7,622 nucleotides of DNA from Acidobacteriota bacterium (lineage in GTDB: Bacteria; Acidobacteriota; Vicinamibacteria; Vicinamibacterales; JAKQTR01), in the NCBI GenBank assembly GCA_026393735.1, contig JAPKZP010000235.1:1-7622 (forward strand), read 5' to 3'. The translations under genes were made by a program, and so were the position numbers. This document shows positions 1 through 6,653 of this stretch, in pieces. Each line of letters opens with the position of its first letter. Within the stretch, counting starts at the first letter, position 1. The notes below the pieces were generated by a model that saw only the letters and a program-made list of their open reading frames with translations, ran no database searches and was not told where the DNA came from.

Positions 1-2029
1 CGATCTCGATCGCATCGGGCTGCGCACGGTGGGCGACCTGCTCGCGCGGTTCCCGATCCGCTACGAAGACCGCGCGCGCTTCCGGGCCGTCTCGACGCTC
101 CAGGCCGGAGAGACTGCCACGATCTCGGGGACTGTGGCGTCGTGCCGCATGCGCCTGACGCGCCGCGCGGGATTCAAGATCTTCGAGGCCGTCGTGCGCG
201 ACGCCACCGGAACCGTGCGGGCAGTGTGGATGAACCAGCCCTTCATGGCGACCGTCTTGCGCCAGGGGGCGTCGGTGCTGCTGTTCGGCCGGCTCGAATC
301 CCGTCCGCCGTCCGGCCTGCAGTTGACCAATCCCCAGTATGAGATGGTCGGCGATGCCGACCACGCGTCGCTCCACACGGGGCGCACGGTTCCCGTGTAC
401 GAAAGGGCGGGGTCGGTGACGGGCCGCATCCAGCGCACGCTCGTGAAGCAGGTGCTCGACGCGCTGCCCGACGAACTCGAAGACAGGCTGCCGAACTGGC
501 TGCGCGAGGAACTGCGTCTTCCGGACTGGCGAACAGCCCTGTGCGACGCGCATTTCCCGCAGCCGGACACCCCGGTCGACACGCTGAACGCGTTCCGGAC
601 TCCGGCCCAGGTGCGCCTGATCTTCGAGGAGTGCTTGCAGTTCCAGCTGGGCCTGGCGCTGAAACGCCGGGCCGCGGACGCCGAGCGCAAGCCGTGCGTG
701 CCGATCGTGGACGATCGCATCCGCGCCGCCGCGCGCTCGGTCCTGCCGTTCACGCTCACGCAGGGCCAGCGGGCCGCGCTGAAGGACATCGTCGAGGACA
801 TGACACGGAGCCGCCCGATGCACCGGCTGCTGCAGGGCGACGTCGGATCGGGCAAGACGATTGTCGCGCTGATCGCGGCGATCGTGGCGATCGAGAACGG
901 TCTGCAGGTCGCGTTCATGGCCCCGACCGAGATTCTCGCCGACCAGCACTTCCTCACGATCGGTCGTCTGCTCGAGCAGGCAGGGTACCGCCTGGCGGAG
1001 TTGACCGGGTCGACGCCCGCCGGCGAACGGCGGGCGACCCTCGACGGCCTCCGGTCCGGCCGGATCCAGCTCGTGGTCGGGACGCACGCCCTCGTCCAGC
1101 AGGATGTGGCATGGTCCCGCCTCGGGCTGGTCGTGATCGACGAGCAGCATCGATTCGGCGTGGTCCAGCGGGCGGTCCTGCGTGAGAAGGGCTGGCATCC
1201 CGACGTGCTCGTGATGACGGCCACTCCCATTCCGCGCACGCTCGCGCTGACCGCCTACGGAGACCTCGACGTCTCCGTCATCCGGGAGCTGCCGCCCGGC
1301 CGGGTGCCCGTGGACACGACGGCGGAACCGCAGTCGCGCCGCGACGAGGTCTACGCGTCGGTGCGGCAGCAACTCGAGGCGGGGCATCAAGCCTACATCG
1401 TATTCCCGCTCGTCGAGGAGTCCGAGAAGGTGGACCTGCGCGCGGCGACGGAGATGGCAGACGATCTGGCCGCCCACGTGTTCCCGGACTACCGCCTCGC
1501 GCTGCTGCACGGGCGTCTGCGGGCCGACCAGAAGGACTACATCATGCGGGCGTTCGCCGCGGGCGACGTGCAGGTGCTGGTCTCGACGACGGTCATCGAG
1601 GTCGGCATCGATGTGCCGAATGCGACCGTGATGGTCATCGAGCACGCCGAACGGTTCGGGCTTTCGCAGATCCATCAGCTGCGGGGCCGCGTCGGGCGAT
1701 CGACACACGCGTCGTCGTGCATCCTGCTCTACCAGGAGCCCCTTGGCGAACAGGGGGAAGCCCGGCTGCGCGCGCTCGTGCAGACGAGCGACGGATTCGT
1801 CGTCGCGGAGCGGGATCTCGAACTGCGTGGTCCTGGCGACGTGTTTGGAACCCGGCAGTCGGGTGTGCCGACGCTCCGCACCGGCGATCTCCTGCGTGAC
1901 CGCGCCATCATGGAGGAGGCCAGACGGTACGCGCAGCTGGCGGTGGAGCGCGAACCGGCGGAGGGGCCGTTGCTGACCGACGTGCGCCGGCATTGGGCGG
2001 ACCGGTTCGGCCTGGCGTCGGTCGGGTAG
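1..2029 (+). CDS. recG: ATP-dependent DNA helicase RecG (5' end cut by window)
   Basis: RecG is a monomeric superfamily 2 DNA translocase that remodels stalled replication forks and branch-migrates Holliday junctions. The reading frame is open from base 2, so 675 residues are visible, against 693 for the whole E. coli protein; only a short N-terminal piece is missing. The GTG at 29 is not the start: it encodes the Val of a conserved TVGDLL stretch that continues upstream, ahead of the RYEDR motif. The first ~190 visible residues are the wedge/OB-fold domain. The helicase motifs follow: Walker A GDVGSGKT (from nt 836), DEQHRFG motif II (from nt 1139), TATPIPRT motif III (from about nt 1217), QLRGRVGR motif VI (nt 1676-1699), then the RGPGD...QSGVP region after motif VI (about nt 1814-1870) characteristic of RecG. 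The DEQH box and this last region separate it from PriA, UvrB or Mfd. It ends in TAG, 29 bases before rsmD, and is probably co-transcribed with it. No damage to the frame is seen. Confidence 0.97.
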   Translation, partial: DLDRIGLRTVGDLLARFPIRYEDRARFRAVSTLQAGETATISGTVASCRMRLTRRAGFKIFEAVVRDATGTVRAVWMNQPFMATVLRQGASVLLFGRLESRPPSGLQLTNPQYEMVGDADHASLHTGRTVPVYERAGSVTGRIQRTLVKQVLDALPDELEDRLPNWLREELRLPDWRTALCDAHFPQPDTPVDTLNAFRTPAQVRLIFEECLQFQLGLALKRRAADAERKPCVPIVDDRIRAAARSVLPFTLTQGQRAALKDIVEDMTRSRPMHRLLQGDVGSGKTIVALIAAIVAIENGLQVAFMAPTEILADQHFLTIGRLLEQAGYRLAELTGSTPAGERRATLDGLRSGRIQLVVGTHALVQQDVAWSRLGLVVIDEQHRFGVVQRAVLREKGWHPDVLVMTATPIPRTLALTAYGDLDVSVIRELPPGRVPVDTTAEPQSRRDEVYASVRQQLEAGHQAYIVFPLVEESEKVDLRAATEMADDLAAHVFPDYRLALLHGRLRADQKDYIMRAFAAGDVQVLVSTTVIEVGIDVPNATVMVIEHAERFGLSQIHQLRGRVGRSTHASSCILLYQEPLGEQGEARLRALVQTSDGFVVAERDLELRGPGDVFGTRQSGVPTLRTGDLLRDRAIMEEARRYAQLAVEREPAEGPLLTDVRRHWADRFGLASVG

Positions 2030-2058
2030 GCGCGGGCGTTCGGGCTGGGAGATCGGGC

Positions 2059-2634
2059 ATGCGCGTCATCGCAGGACGTTACAAGGGCCGGAGACTAAAG
2101 GCGCCAACATGGCCCGGGCTGCGCCCGACGTCCGATCGCCTGAAGGAGTCGCTGTTCGCCATCCTGGCGCAGGTGGTGGATGGGGCCCGGGTGCTGGACG
2201 GGTTTGCCGGGTCCGGGGCGCTCGGCATCGAGGCGTTGAGCCGCGGTGCCGCGGAGGTGGTGTTCGTGGACAGCGATCCGCGCGCGGCGGCACTCGTCGG
2301 CGAGAACCTGCGTCACTGCGGTATCGCCGACGGCTATGCTATGATCCGCGGCGAATTCGTCGGCGTCCTCGATCGCCTGCCGGTCCACCGCCGATTCGAC
2401 CTGGCCTTGCTGGATCCTCCCTATGACCAAGCCGATCTCGACGGTGCATTGCGAGCAGCGTCGTCTCGGATGGCGGGCGGCGGGATCCTGGTGCTCGAGC
2501 ATGGGGCCCGCCGGGCGGTACCGGAACGGGCTGGGGCGCTGACGCTGGAGCGCCGGGTGACGGCTGGAGACAGCGGGCTGGCGTTCTACCGGCAGGTTGA
2601 GGTGCCGGCACCCGCCGCGATGGAGGAGTTATGA
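2059..2634 (+). CDS. rsmD: 16S rRNA (guanine(966)-N(2))-methyltransferase RsmD
   Basis: This encodes a 191-residue SAM-dependent methyltransferase that by family modifies G966 of 16S rRNA during small-subunit assembly. The N-terminus MRVIAGRYKGRRL and the following RPTSDRLKESLF stretch (residues 22-33) are typical of RsmD. A Rossmann SAM-binding motif VLDGFAGSGALGIEAL lies at residues 45-60, an acidic ribose-binding DSDP at 71-74, and the catalytic DPPY motif at 119-122, as in N2-guanine and N6-adenine methyltransferases. The frame could be extended upstream to a TTG at 1993, but that would overlap recG and add a Gly/Arg/Val-rich non-conserved segment. The ATG at 2059 has a GGGAG ribosome-binding site at 2047-2051 and gives the family's usual N-terminus. 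The last bases overlap the coaD start (ATGA), a conserved neighbour in many bacteria. Function is inferred from family motifs. Confidence 0.94.
   Translation: MRVIAGRYKGRRLKAPTWPGLRPTSDRLKESLFAILAQVVDGARVLDGFAGSGALGIEALSRGAAEVVFVDSDPRAAALVGENLRHCGIADGYAMIRGEFVGVLDRLPVHRRFDLALLDPPYDQADLDGALRAASSRMAGGGILVLEHGARRAVPERAGALTLERRVTAGDSGLAFYRQVEVPAPAAMEEL
2622..2634 (+). promoter_or_regulatory. coaD ribosome-binding site and ATGA stop-start overlap with rsmD
   Basis: The coaD start codon (2631-2633) overlaps the rsmD stop codon (2632-2634) in an ATGA junction. A GGAGG Shine-Dalgarno sequence at 2622-2626 lies inside the end of rsmD. This arrangement usually means the two genes share an mRNA and that translation of the second is coupled to the first. 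The geometry is seen directly; coupling is inferred. Confidence 0.75.
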
Positions 2635-3128
2635 ACGCGCCTCGCGATCGCGTGGCGGTCTATCCGGGTTCGTTCGATCCGCTGACGAACGGGCACGTCG
2701 ACATCATCCTGCGCGGGGCGCGGCTCTTCGACCGCATCATCGTGGCCATCCTGCGCAACGCGGAGAAGCACGCCCTGTTCACGGCGGATGAACGCGTGGC
2801 CATGGCACAGGACGTCTTCCGGGAGTACGCGAACGTGGAAGTCGAGTCGTTCGACGGGCTGCTGGTCGATTACGCCGAACTCCGGCACGCGTCGGTGATC
2901 GTGCGCGGGCTCCGGGCGGTCTCGGACTTCGAGTTCGAGCTGCAGATGGCACTGATGAACCGGCGGCTGGGGCCCGACATCGAAACCGTGTTCATGATGC
3001 CCGCGGAACAGTACACTTACGTCAGTTCCCGGCTCATCAAGGAAGTGTTCGCGCTGGGCGGTCCCGTGACCGGGCTCGTGCCCGACGGCGTCGAAGAACG
3101 GCTCCGGGAGAAGCGGGCCTCGACCTAG
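2631..3128 (+). CDS. coaD: Phosphopantetheine adenylyltransferase (PPAT)
   Basis: CoaD catalyses the penultimate step of coenzyme A synthesis in the cytoplasm: 4'-phosphopantetheine + ATP gives dephospho-CoA + pyrophosphate. The 165-residue product is close to the 159 of E. coli CoaD and is a nucleotidyltransferase of the HIGH superfamily. Visible signatures are AVYPGSFDPLTNGH at residues 9-22, with TNGH as the HxGH-type ATP-binding motif, RGLRAVSDFEFE at 92-103, and the C-terminal YVSSRLIKEV at 130-139, equivalent to the ISSTxVKE nucleotide-binding motif. All catalytic signatures are intact. It starts inside the rsmD stop codon and ends in TAG, followed by a 72-base gap. Nothing suggests transfer or damage. 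The short polar C-terminal tail (EKRAST) is unremarkable. Confidence 0.96.
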   Translation: MNAPRDRVAVYPGSFDPLTNGHVDIILRGARLFDRIIVAILRNAEKHALFTADERVAMAQDVFREYANVEVESFDGLLVDYAELRHASVIVRGLRAVSDFEFELQMALMNRRLGPDIETVFMMPAEQYTYVSSRLIKEVFALGGPVTGLVPDGVEERLREKRAST

Positions 3129-3130
3129 GC

Positions 3131-3136
3131 TATAGT
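3131..3136 (+). promoter_or_regulatory. Weak candidate -10 element upstream of the aminotransferase gene
   Basis: TATAGT lies just after the coaD stop codon. The heptamer CTATAGT is identical to that of the convincing promoter upstream of rho (6539-6545). No TTGACA-like -35 box is present at 16-18 bases upstream, where the sequence is GGAGAA/GAGAAG, so promoter activity is doubtful without an activator. It would start transcription about 55-60 bases ahead of the aminotransferase gene. The match is seen directly; its function is a guess. Confidence 0.25.
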
Positions 3137-3150
3137 AGAAATTCTGCCCC

Positions 3151-3168
3151 CGGGCCTGGTGCGGCCCG
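3151..3168 (+). other. Short GC hairpin in the coaD-aminotransferase gap
   Basis: CGGGCC (3151-3156) and GGCCCG (3163-3168) form a perfect 6-bp stem with a 6-base loop. The stem is followed by TTCCC and not by a run of T, so it is a poor intrinsic terminator. It could be a weak attenuator, an mRNA-stabilising structure at a processed 5' end, or chance in GC-rich DNA. Confidence 0.3.
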
Positions 3169-3200
3169 TTCCCGCCAGATACGCACCCACAGGAGCCATC

Positions 3201-4418
3201 ATGAGCGTCAGTGAGCTAGCCAAGTCCATCATCGAGTCGCCGACGCTGCGACTGAACGAGGAGGCCCGGTTGCTCCGGGAGCGCGGCGAACCGGTCATTC
3301 ATCTCGGAATCGGGGAGCCGAAGAACAAGACCCCAATCACGGCCATCCTGAGTTCGGCGGCGAAGCTGACGCAGGGGGACGTGAAGTACTGTCCGTCGGA
3401 TGGCCTGCCGTCGCTGAAGAAGGCGATCATCCGGTACACGGAGGAGCACTACGACAAGGCCGTCGCGCCCGAGAACGTGATCGTGTCGTCGGGCGCCAAG
3501 CAGGCGATCTTCAACATCCTGTACACCATCGTGAACCCGCAGGATGAGGTGGTCGTGCTCGCCCCGTACTGGGTCAGCTACCCCGAGATGATCAAGATGG
3601 TCTACGGGGTGCCCGTCATCGTGACGCCCGAGGACGGGAGTTTCCACCCGCGGATGTCCGAGATCGAGCGGGCGGTGAGTTCCAGCGCCAGGGCCATCAT
3701 CTGCAACAGCCCGAACAACCCGAGCGGCATCGTCTACAAGGACGAGTTCATCGCCGAGCTCGTGGCGTTCTGCGAGCGCAAGAAGATCTACCTCATCATG
3801 GACGACATCTACCACAAGCTGGTGTTCGACGGCCGACGGTCGCCGTCCTGCTACCAGTTCACGACGAAGGATGTCGAGGATTCGCGGCTGATCGTCATCA
3901 ACGGCATCGCCAAGCTGTACGGGATGACCGGGTTCCGGATCGGGTGGCTGGTCGGGCCGCGCAAGCTGGTGGAAGTCATCAACAACGTGCAGGCGCAGAC
4001 CACGTCCTGTGCGTCGCCGGTGATGCAGTCCGGCGCCGAGGGGGCCCTGCTGGGGCTGCAGAGCTTCGTCGAGGCGCTGCGGCTGTCGATCCAGAACAAC
4101 CGCGACATCATCATGCGGGAACTCTCGTCGTTCAACGGGGTCAAGACCTACAAGCCGGACGGGACGTTCTACTGCCTGCCGGACTTCCGCGCCTACAGCA
4201 GCAACTCCGTGGAACTGTGCCGGTTCCTCCTGAAGAAGGCCCTGGTCGTCACGGTGCCGGGGCGTGAGTTCGGGATGGAAGGCCACCTGCGGCTGAGCTA
4301 CGCCGGGTCCGTCAAGGACGTGACCGAGGGCATCGCCCGCATCAAGTGGGCGCTCGATCCGACCTCCCCGAACGATATCTACATCGGCGACAAGCGACTC
4401 ATCAGGGACTGGCTATGA
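3201..4418 (+). CDS. PLP-dependent class I aminotransferase, aspartate aminotransferase type
   Basis: This encodes a 405-residue fold-type I aminotransferase, most like the Thermus-type aspartate (or aspartate/prephenate) aminotransferases. Visible landmarks are GIGEP at residues 36-40, SSGAKQAIFN at 96-105, PYWVSYPE at 122-129 with the ring-stacking Trp124, SPNNPSG at 170-176 with a cofactor-binding Asn, and Asp201 and Tyr204 in DDIY. NGIAKLYGMTGFRIG at 234-248 carries the Schiff-base Lys238 and Arg246. Arg364 in LRLSYA would hold the substrate alpha-carboxylate. Lys100 sits where the Thermus enzyme has a Lys that contacts the distal carboxylate, which favours a dicarboxylic substrate. The ATG at 3201 is preferred to the GTG at 3159 because AGGAG (3191-3195) precedes it and the upstream residues look non-conserved. 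The tail past about residue 385 (ending RLIRDWL) seems slightly long for the family. Its end overlaps pckA (ATGA), which fits a role supplying oxaloacetate. Exact substrate is uncertain; prephenate, aromatic or other amino acids remain possible. Confidence 0.9.
   Translation: MSVSELAKSIIESPTLRLNEEARLLRERGEPVIHLGIGEPKNKTPITAILSSAAKLTQGDVKYCPSDGLPSLKKAIIRYTEEHYDKAVAPENVIVSSGAKQAIFNILYTIVNPQDEVVVLAPYWVSYPEMIKMVYGVPVIVTPEDGSFHPRMSEIERAVSSSARAIICNSPNNPSGIVYKDEFIAELVAFCERKKIYLIMDDIYHKLVFDGRRSPSCYQFTTKDVEDSRLIVINGIAKLYGMTGFRIGWLVGPRKLVEVINNVQAQTTSCASPVMQSGAEGALLGLQSFVEALRLSIQNNRDIIMRELSSFNGVKTYKPDGTFYCLPDFRAYSSNSVELCRFLLKKALVVTVPGREFGMEGHLRLSYAGSVKDVTEGIARIKWALDPTSPNDIYIGDKRLIRDWL
4404..4418 (+). 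promoter_or_regulatory. pckA ribosome-binding site and ATGA overlap with the aminotransferase gene
   Basis: The pckA ATG (4415-4417) overlaps the aminotransferase TGA (4416-4418). An AGGGA sequence at 4404-4408 is a reasonable Shine-Dalgarno site with a 6-base spacer. The arrangement implies one mRNA and probable translational coupling. The overlap is seen directly; coupling is inferred. Confidence 0.7.
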
Positions 4419-6055
4419 TCAACCTGCTCGATATCAAGACGCCCACAACGGCGCAGGCCGCTGCCCTCAAGAGCGACTACGGGCTGGATAACCACGGCCT
4501 GTTCAACCTGGGCGGCGTGTACTGGAACCTGCCGGCGGAAGCGCTGTACGAAGAGATCGTCTTCCGGCGGGAAGGCCATATCACCCGCGACGGCGCCGTG
4601 GTGATGAACACCGGCAAGCACACCGCGCGGTCCGCGAACGACAAGTTCGTCGTCCGCGAGCCCACGACCGAGGGGCACGTGTGGTGGGGGCAGTACAACA
4701 GGCCGTTCGCGCCCGACAAGTTCCACGAGCTGTTCTCCCGCCTGCAGGGCTTCCTCCAGGGGCGCGACGTGTTCGTGCAGGACTGCTACGTCGGCGCGGA
4801 CCCGGAGTACCGCATGCCGGTGCGCATCATCACCGAGCACGCGTGGCACAGCCTGTTCGCACGCAACATGTTCATCATGCCGAAGACGAACGAAGAGCTC
4901 CGCCGCCACGTGCCGGAGTTCACGGTCATCTGCTGCCCGAACTTCAAGGGCATCCAGCAGATCGATGCCACGGCGTCCAACACGTTCATCGCGCTGAACT
5001 TCGACCAGCGGCTCTGCCTCATCGGCAACACGGCCTACGCCGGGGAAATCAAGAAGTCGATCTTCACGGTGATGAACTACATGATGCCGCTGCAGGGCGT
5101 GTTCCCGATGCACTCGTCGGCCAATGTCGGCGACGATGGCGGGGTGGCGATCTTCTTCGGGCTGTCCGGCACCGGGAAGACGACGCTCTCCGCCGACCCC
5201 TCCCGCGGCCTCATCGGCGACGACGAGCACGGGTGGAGCGACAACGGCGTCTTCAATTTCGAAGGCGGCTGCTACGCGAAGGTCATCCAGCTGTCGGAGT
5301 CGGCCGAACCGGAAATTCACGCCACGACGCATCGCTTCGGGACGATTCTGGAGAATGTCGTCTTCGATCCGGTGACCCGGTTGATCGATCTCGACGACCC
5401 GGCCATCACCGAGAACACGCGCGCCTCGTACCCGCTGGAGTTCATCCACAACGCGATCGCCAACAATCGGGCCGGCCACCCCAAGAACGTGATCTTCCTG
5501 ACGTGCGACGCGTCGGGCGTCATGCCGCCCATCGCCCGCCTGTCGGTCGATCAGGCGCGGTACCAGTTCATCTCCGGCTACACGTCGAAGATCGCCGGCA
5601 CCGAGGTCGGGCTGGGCAAGGAACCTGAGATCACGTTCAGCACGTGCTTCGGCGCGCCGTTCATGGTGCACCAGCCGGACTTCTACGCGCGGCTCCTGAA
5701 GGAAAAGGTGCTGCGCTACGGGGTCGACTGCTGGCTCGTCAACACGGGCTGGGTGGGCGGGGCGTACGGCGTCGGCAAGCGGATCAGCATCCGCCATACG
5801 CGCGCCATGCTGAACGCGGCCCTGACCGGCAAGCTGAAGGACGTCCAGTTCAAGAAGGATCCGATCTTCGGGTTCGACGTGCCGGTGACGTGCCCGAACG
5901 TTCCGGATCAGGTCCTCGATCCGGCGAGCTCGTGGCCGAGCCGTGAGCTGTATTTCCAGCGCTACAAACAGCTCGCGGCGCGCTTCATCGACAACTTCAA
6001 GAAGTTCGACACGGTCGAGTCCCGGGAACTGGAGTCGGCCGGTCCGCAGCTGTAG
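4415..6055 (+). CDS. pckA: Phosphoenolpyruvate carboxykinase (ATP)
   Basis: PckA converts oxaloacetate + ATP to PEP + ADP + CO2, the entry step of gluconeogenesis from C4 acids, and can run in reverse. The 546-residue length matches the ATP-dependent family (540 in E. coli). Visible active-site features are the substrate-binding Arg72 in TGKHTARSANDKF, YAGEIKKS at 208-215 with metal-binding Lys, PMHSSANVGDDGG at 231-243 with His233, the P-loop GLSGTGKT at 249-256, the second kinase motif LIGDDEHGW at 266-274 with the metal-binding Asp pair, and Arg336 in RASYP. E. coli has Cys where Ser234 sits, next to His233; this is a mild variation. The P-loop and overall length distinguish it from the GTP-dependent enzyme. 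The start at 4415 overlaps the aminotransferase stop codon; a longer frame starting at 4346 would lie inside that gene and is not conserved. It ends with tandem in-frame stops, TAG TGA (6053-6058). All key residues look intact, so an active enzyme is expected. Confidence 0.97.
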   Translation: MINLLDIKTPTTAQAAALKSDYGLDNHGLFNLGGVYWNLPAEALYEEIVFRREGHITRDGAVVMNTGKHTARSANDKFVVREPTTEGHVWWGQYNRPFAPDKFHELFSRLQGFLQGRDVFVQDCYVGADPEYRMPVRIITEHAWHSLFARNMFIMPKTNEELRRHVPEFTVICCPNFKGIQQIDATASNTFIALNFDQRLCLIGNTAYAGEIKKSIFTVMNYMMPLQGVFPMHSSANVGDDGGVAIFFGLSGTGKTTLSADPSRGLIGDDEHGWSDNGVFNFEGGCYAKVIQLSESAEPEIHATTHRFGTILENVVFDPVTRLIDLDDPAITENTRASYPLEFIHNAIANNRAGHPKNVIFLTCDASGVMPPIARLSVDQARYQFISGYTSKIAGTEVGLGKEPEITFSTCFGAPFMVHQPDFYARLLKEKVLRYGVDCWLVNTGWVGGAYGVGKRISIRHTRAMLNAALTGKLKDVQFKKDPIFGFDVPVTCPNVPDQVLDPASSWPSRELYFQRYKQLAARFIDNFKKFDTVESRELESAGPQL

Positions 6056-6067
6056 TGACGGATCGGG

Positions 6068-6096
6068 GGGGCGGGCTTCCGTGTGGGGCCCGCCTT
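6068..6096 (+). terminator. GC-rich hairpin after pckA, possible transcription terminator
   Basis: GGCGGGC (6070-6076) pairs perfectly with GCCCGCC (6088-6094) across an 11-base loop, and two G-U pairs can extend the stem at its base. It starts 12 bases past the second pckA stop codon, a usual terminator position. It lacks a real T-run afterwards (TTCCG), so it may be a weak or partial terminator or a 3'-end stabiliser that allows read-through into the next gene. The stem is seen directly; its function is inferred. Confidence 0.45.
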
Positions 6097-6118
6097 CCGT
6101 CGCAGAATGGTGGCACCC

Positions 6119-6490
6119 ATGGGAAAAGTCGTCGCGATTGTCGGGGCGTCGTCGGACCGCGCCAAGTTCGGGAACAAGGCCGTTCGCGCGTTTGCCAGGC
6201 AGGGCTACACGGTCGTCCCGATTCATCCGCGCGAAACCGAAGTCGAGGGGTGGAAGGCCTACCCGTCGGTCCTCGACGTGCCGGGCGCGATCGATGTCGC
6301 GAGCCTGTACGTGCCACCGTCCCTCGGCGAGCGCGTGATCGAGGACATCGCGAAAAAGGGCATCCCGGAGGTCTGGATCAATCCAGGCGCAGACAGTCCG
6401 GAACTCGTGGCGAAGGCGCGGGCGCTCGGACTCAAGCCGATGGTAGCCTGCAGCATCCTCGGAATCGGCGAGAGCCCGGCGGCGCTGTGA
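6119..6490 (+). CDS. CoA-binding domain protein (YccU-like Rossmann fold)
   Basis: This small 123-residue protein consists of a single CoA-binding Rossmann domain of the CoA_binding_2 (YccU-like) type, related to the CoA-binding part of succinyl-CoA synthetase alpha. It opens with beta strand VVAIVGASSDRAKFGN (residues 4-19), whose glycine-containing loop is the nucleotide-binding site. HPRETEVEGWKAYPSVLDVP (36-55) and VWINPGADSPELV (85-97) follow, and then a conserved-looking Cys111 near the C-terminus. No catalytic domain is attached, so it is probably a CoA or acyl-CoA sensor or binder; its exact role is unknown. The ATG at 6119 is chosen because GGTGG (6109-6113) precedes it and the frame then begins directly at the first strand. 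An ATG at 6107 (adding four residues) is possible. A GTG at 6083 would place the start within the hairpin and is unlikely. It follows pckA by 63 bases and precedes the rho promoter; a functional tie to either is not evident. Confidence 0.85.
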   Translation: MGKVVAIVGASSDRAKFGNKAVRAFARQGYTVVPIHPRETEVEGWKAYPSVLDVPGAIDVASLYVPPSLGERVIEDIAKKGIPEVWINPGADSPELVAKARALGLKPMVACSILGIGESPAAL

Positions 6491-6515
6491 CGGCGGGCCA
6501 CCTGCCCCGGTTCTG

Positions 6516-6545
6516 TTGACACCTTCCGACGGACTGCCCTATAGT
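6516..6545 (+). promoter_or_regulatory. Sigma-70-type promoter for rho
   Basis: A perfect -35 box TTGACA (6516-6521) and a good -10 box TATAGT (6540-6545) are separated by 18 bases. This is a strong match to the housekeeping sigma consensus, and it stands out in such GC-rich DNA. It lies in the gap between the CoA-binding protein gene and rho. The expected transcription start is near 6551-6553, which gives rho an untranslated leader of about 100 bases. The boxes are seen directly; activity is inferred. Confidence 0.78.
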
Positions 6546-6551
6546 TTGAGA

Positions 6552-6653
6552 GCCAAGCTCCCCCCACGTCTGTCTGGGCGGCGGGGCCCTTCCACCCCGC
6601 ACTCGTCGTTCACTCGTCACTGCCAGCCATTGCCAACGCTCTGAGTCACGTAC
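6552..6653 (+). promoter_or_regulatory. C-rich rho mRNA leader, candidate Rho autoregulation (rut-like) region
   Basis: From the predicted transcription start to the rho ATG the leader contains six consecutive C (6560-6565) and a perfect 6-bp hairpin, GCGGGG (6581-6586) with CCCCGC (6595-6600). A C-rich, G-poor tract follows: by my count 26 C against 8 G in 6587-6640. CACTCGTC occurs twice at an 11-base period (6600-6607, 6611-6618) and TGCCA twice at a 10-base period (6621, 6631), giving regularly spaced pyrimidine-C dinucleotides. C-rich, G-poor RNA is what Rho binds at rut sites, and E. coli rho is known to be attenuated in its own leader. No ATG-initiated leader peptide is present. Autoregulation here is an inference. 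Confidence 0.45.

Noticed and set aside
61..1239. 392-codon minus-strand open frame across recG
   Set aside because: The product is Ser/Arg-rich and low in complexity, and it lies antisense to conserved RecG helicase motifs. It is best explained by base composition.
1993..2058. Upstream TTG start that would lengthen rsmD by 22 residues
   Set aside because: It overlaps the end of recG and adds a non-conserved Gly/Val/Arg segment. The ATG at 2059 has a proper GGGAG site and the typical RsmD N-terminus.
3216..4286. 356-codon minus-strand open frame across the aminotransferase gene
   Set aside because: It is a shadow of the aminotransferase gene, rich in Arg, Asp, His and Val, with no domain and no ribosome-binding context.
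4379..6226. Very long (615-codon) open frame on the minus strand across pckA
   Set aside because: The frame is antisense to an intact, clearly conserved pckA. Its predicted product is Arg/Asp/Val-rich with no recognisable motif. Such frames arise from strong GC bias at third codon positions.
6495..6507. GGGC-CACCT-GCCC mini-hairpin after the CoA-binding protein gene
   Set aside because: The stem is only 4 bp with no T-run, which is expected often by chance in GC-rich DNA. It is too weak to call a terminator.
6055..6519. 154-codon + strand open frame overlapping the CoA-binding protein gene in another frame
   Set aside because: It encodes Arg/Gly-rich sequence with no motif, while the competing frame gives a clean Rossmann-type CoA-binding domain.
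6630..6644. Possible four-codon TTG-initiated leader peptide ahead of rho
   Set aside because: It has a non-ATG start, no Shine-Dalgarno site and a trivial length; it cannot be told from chance.
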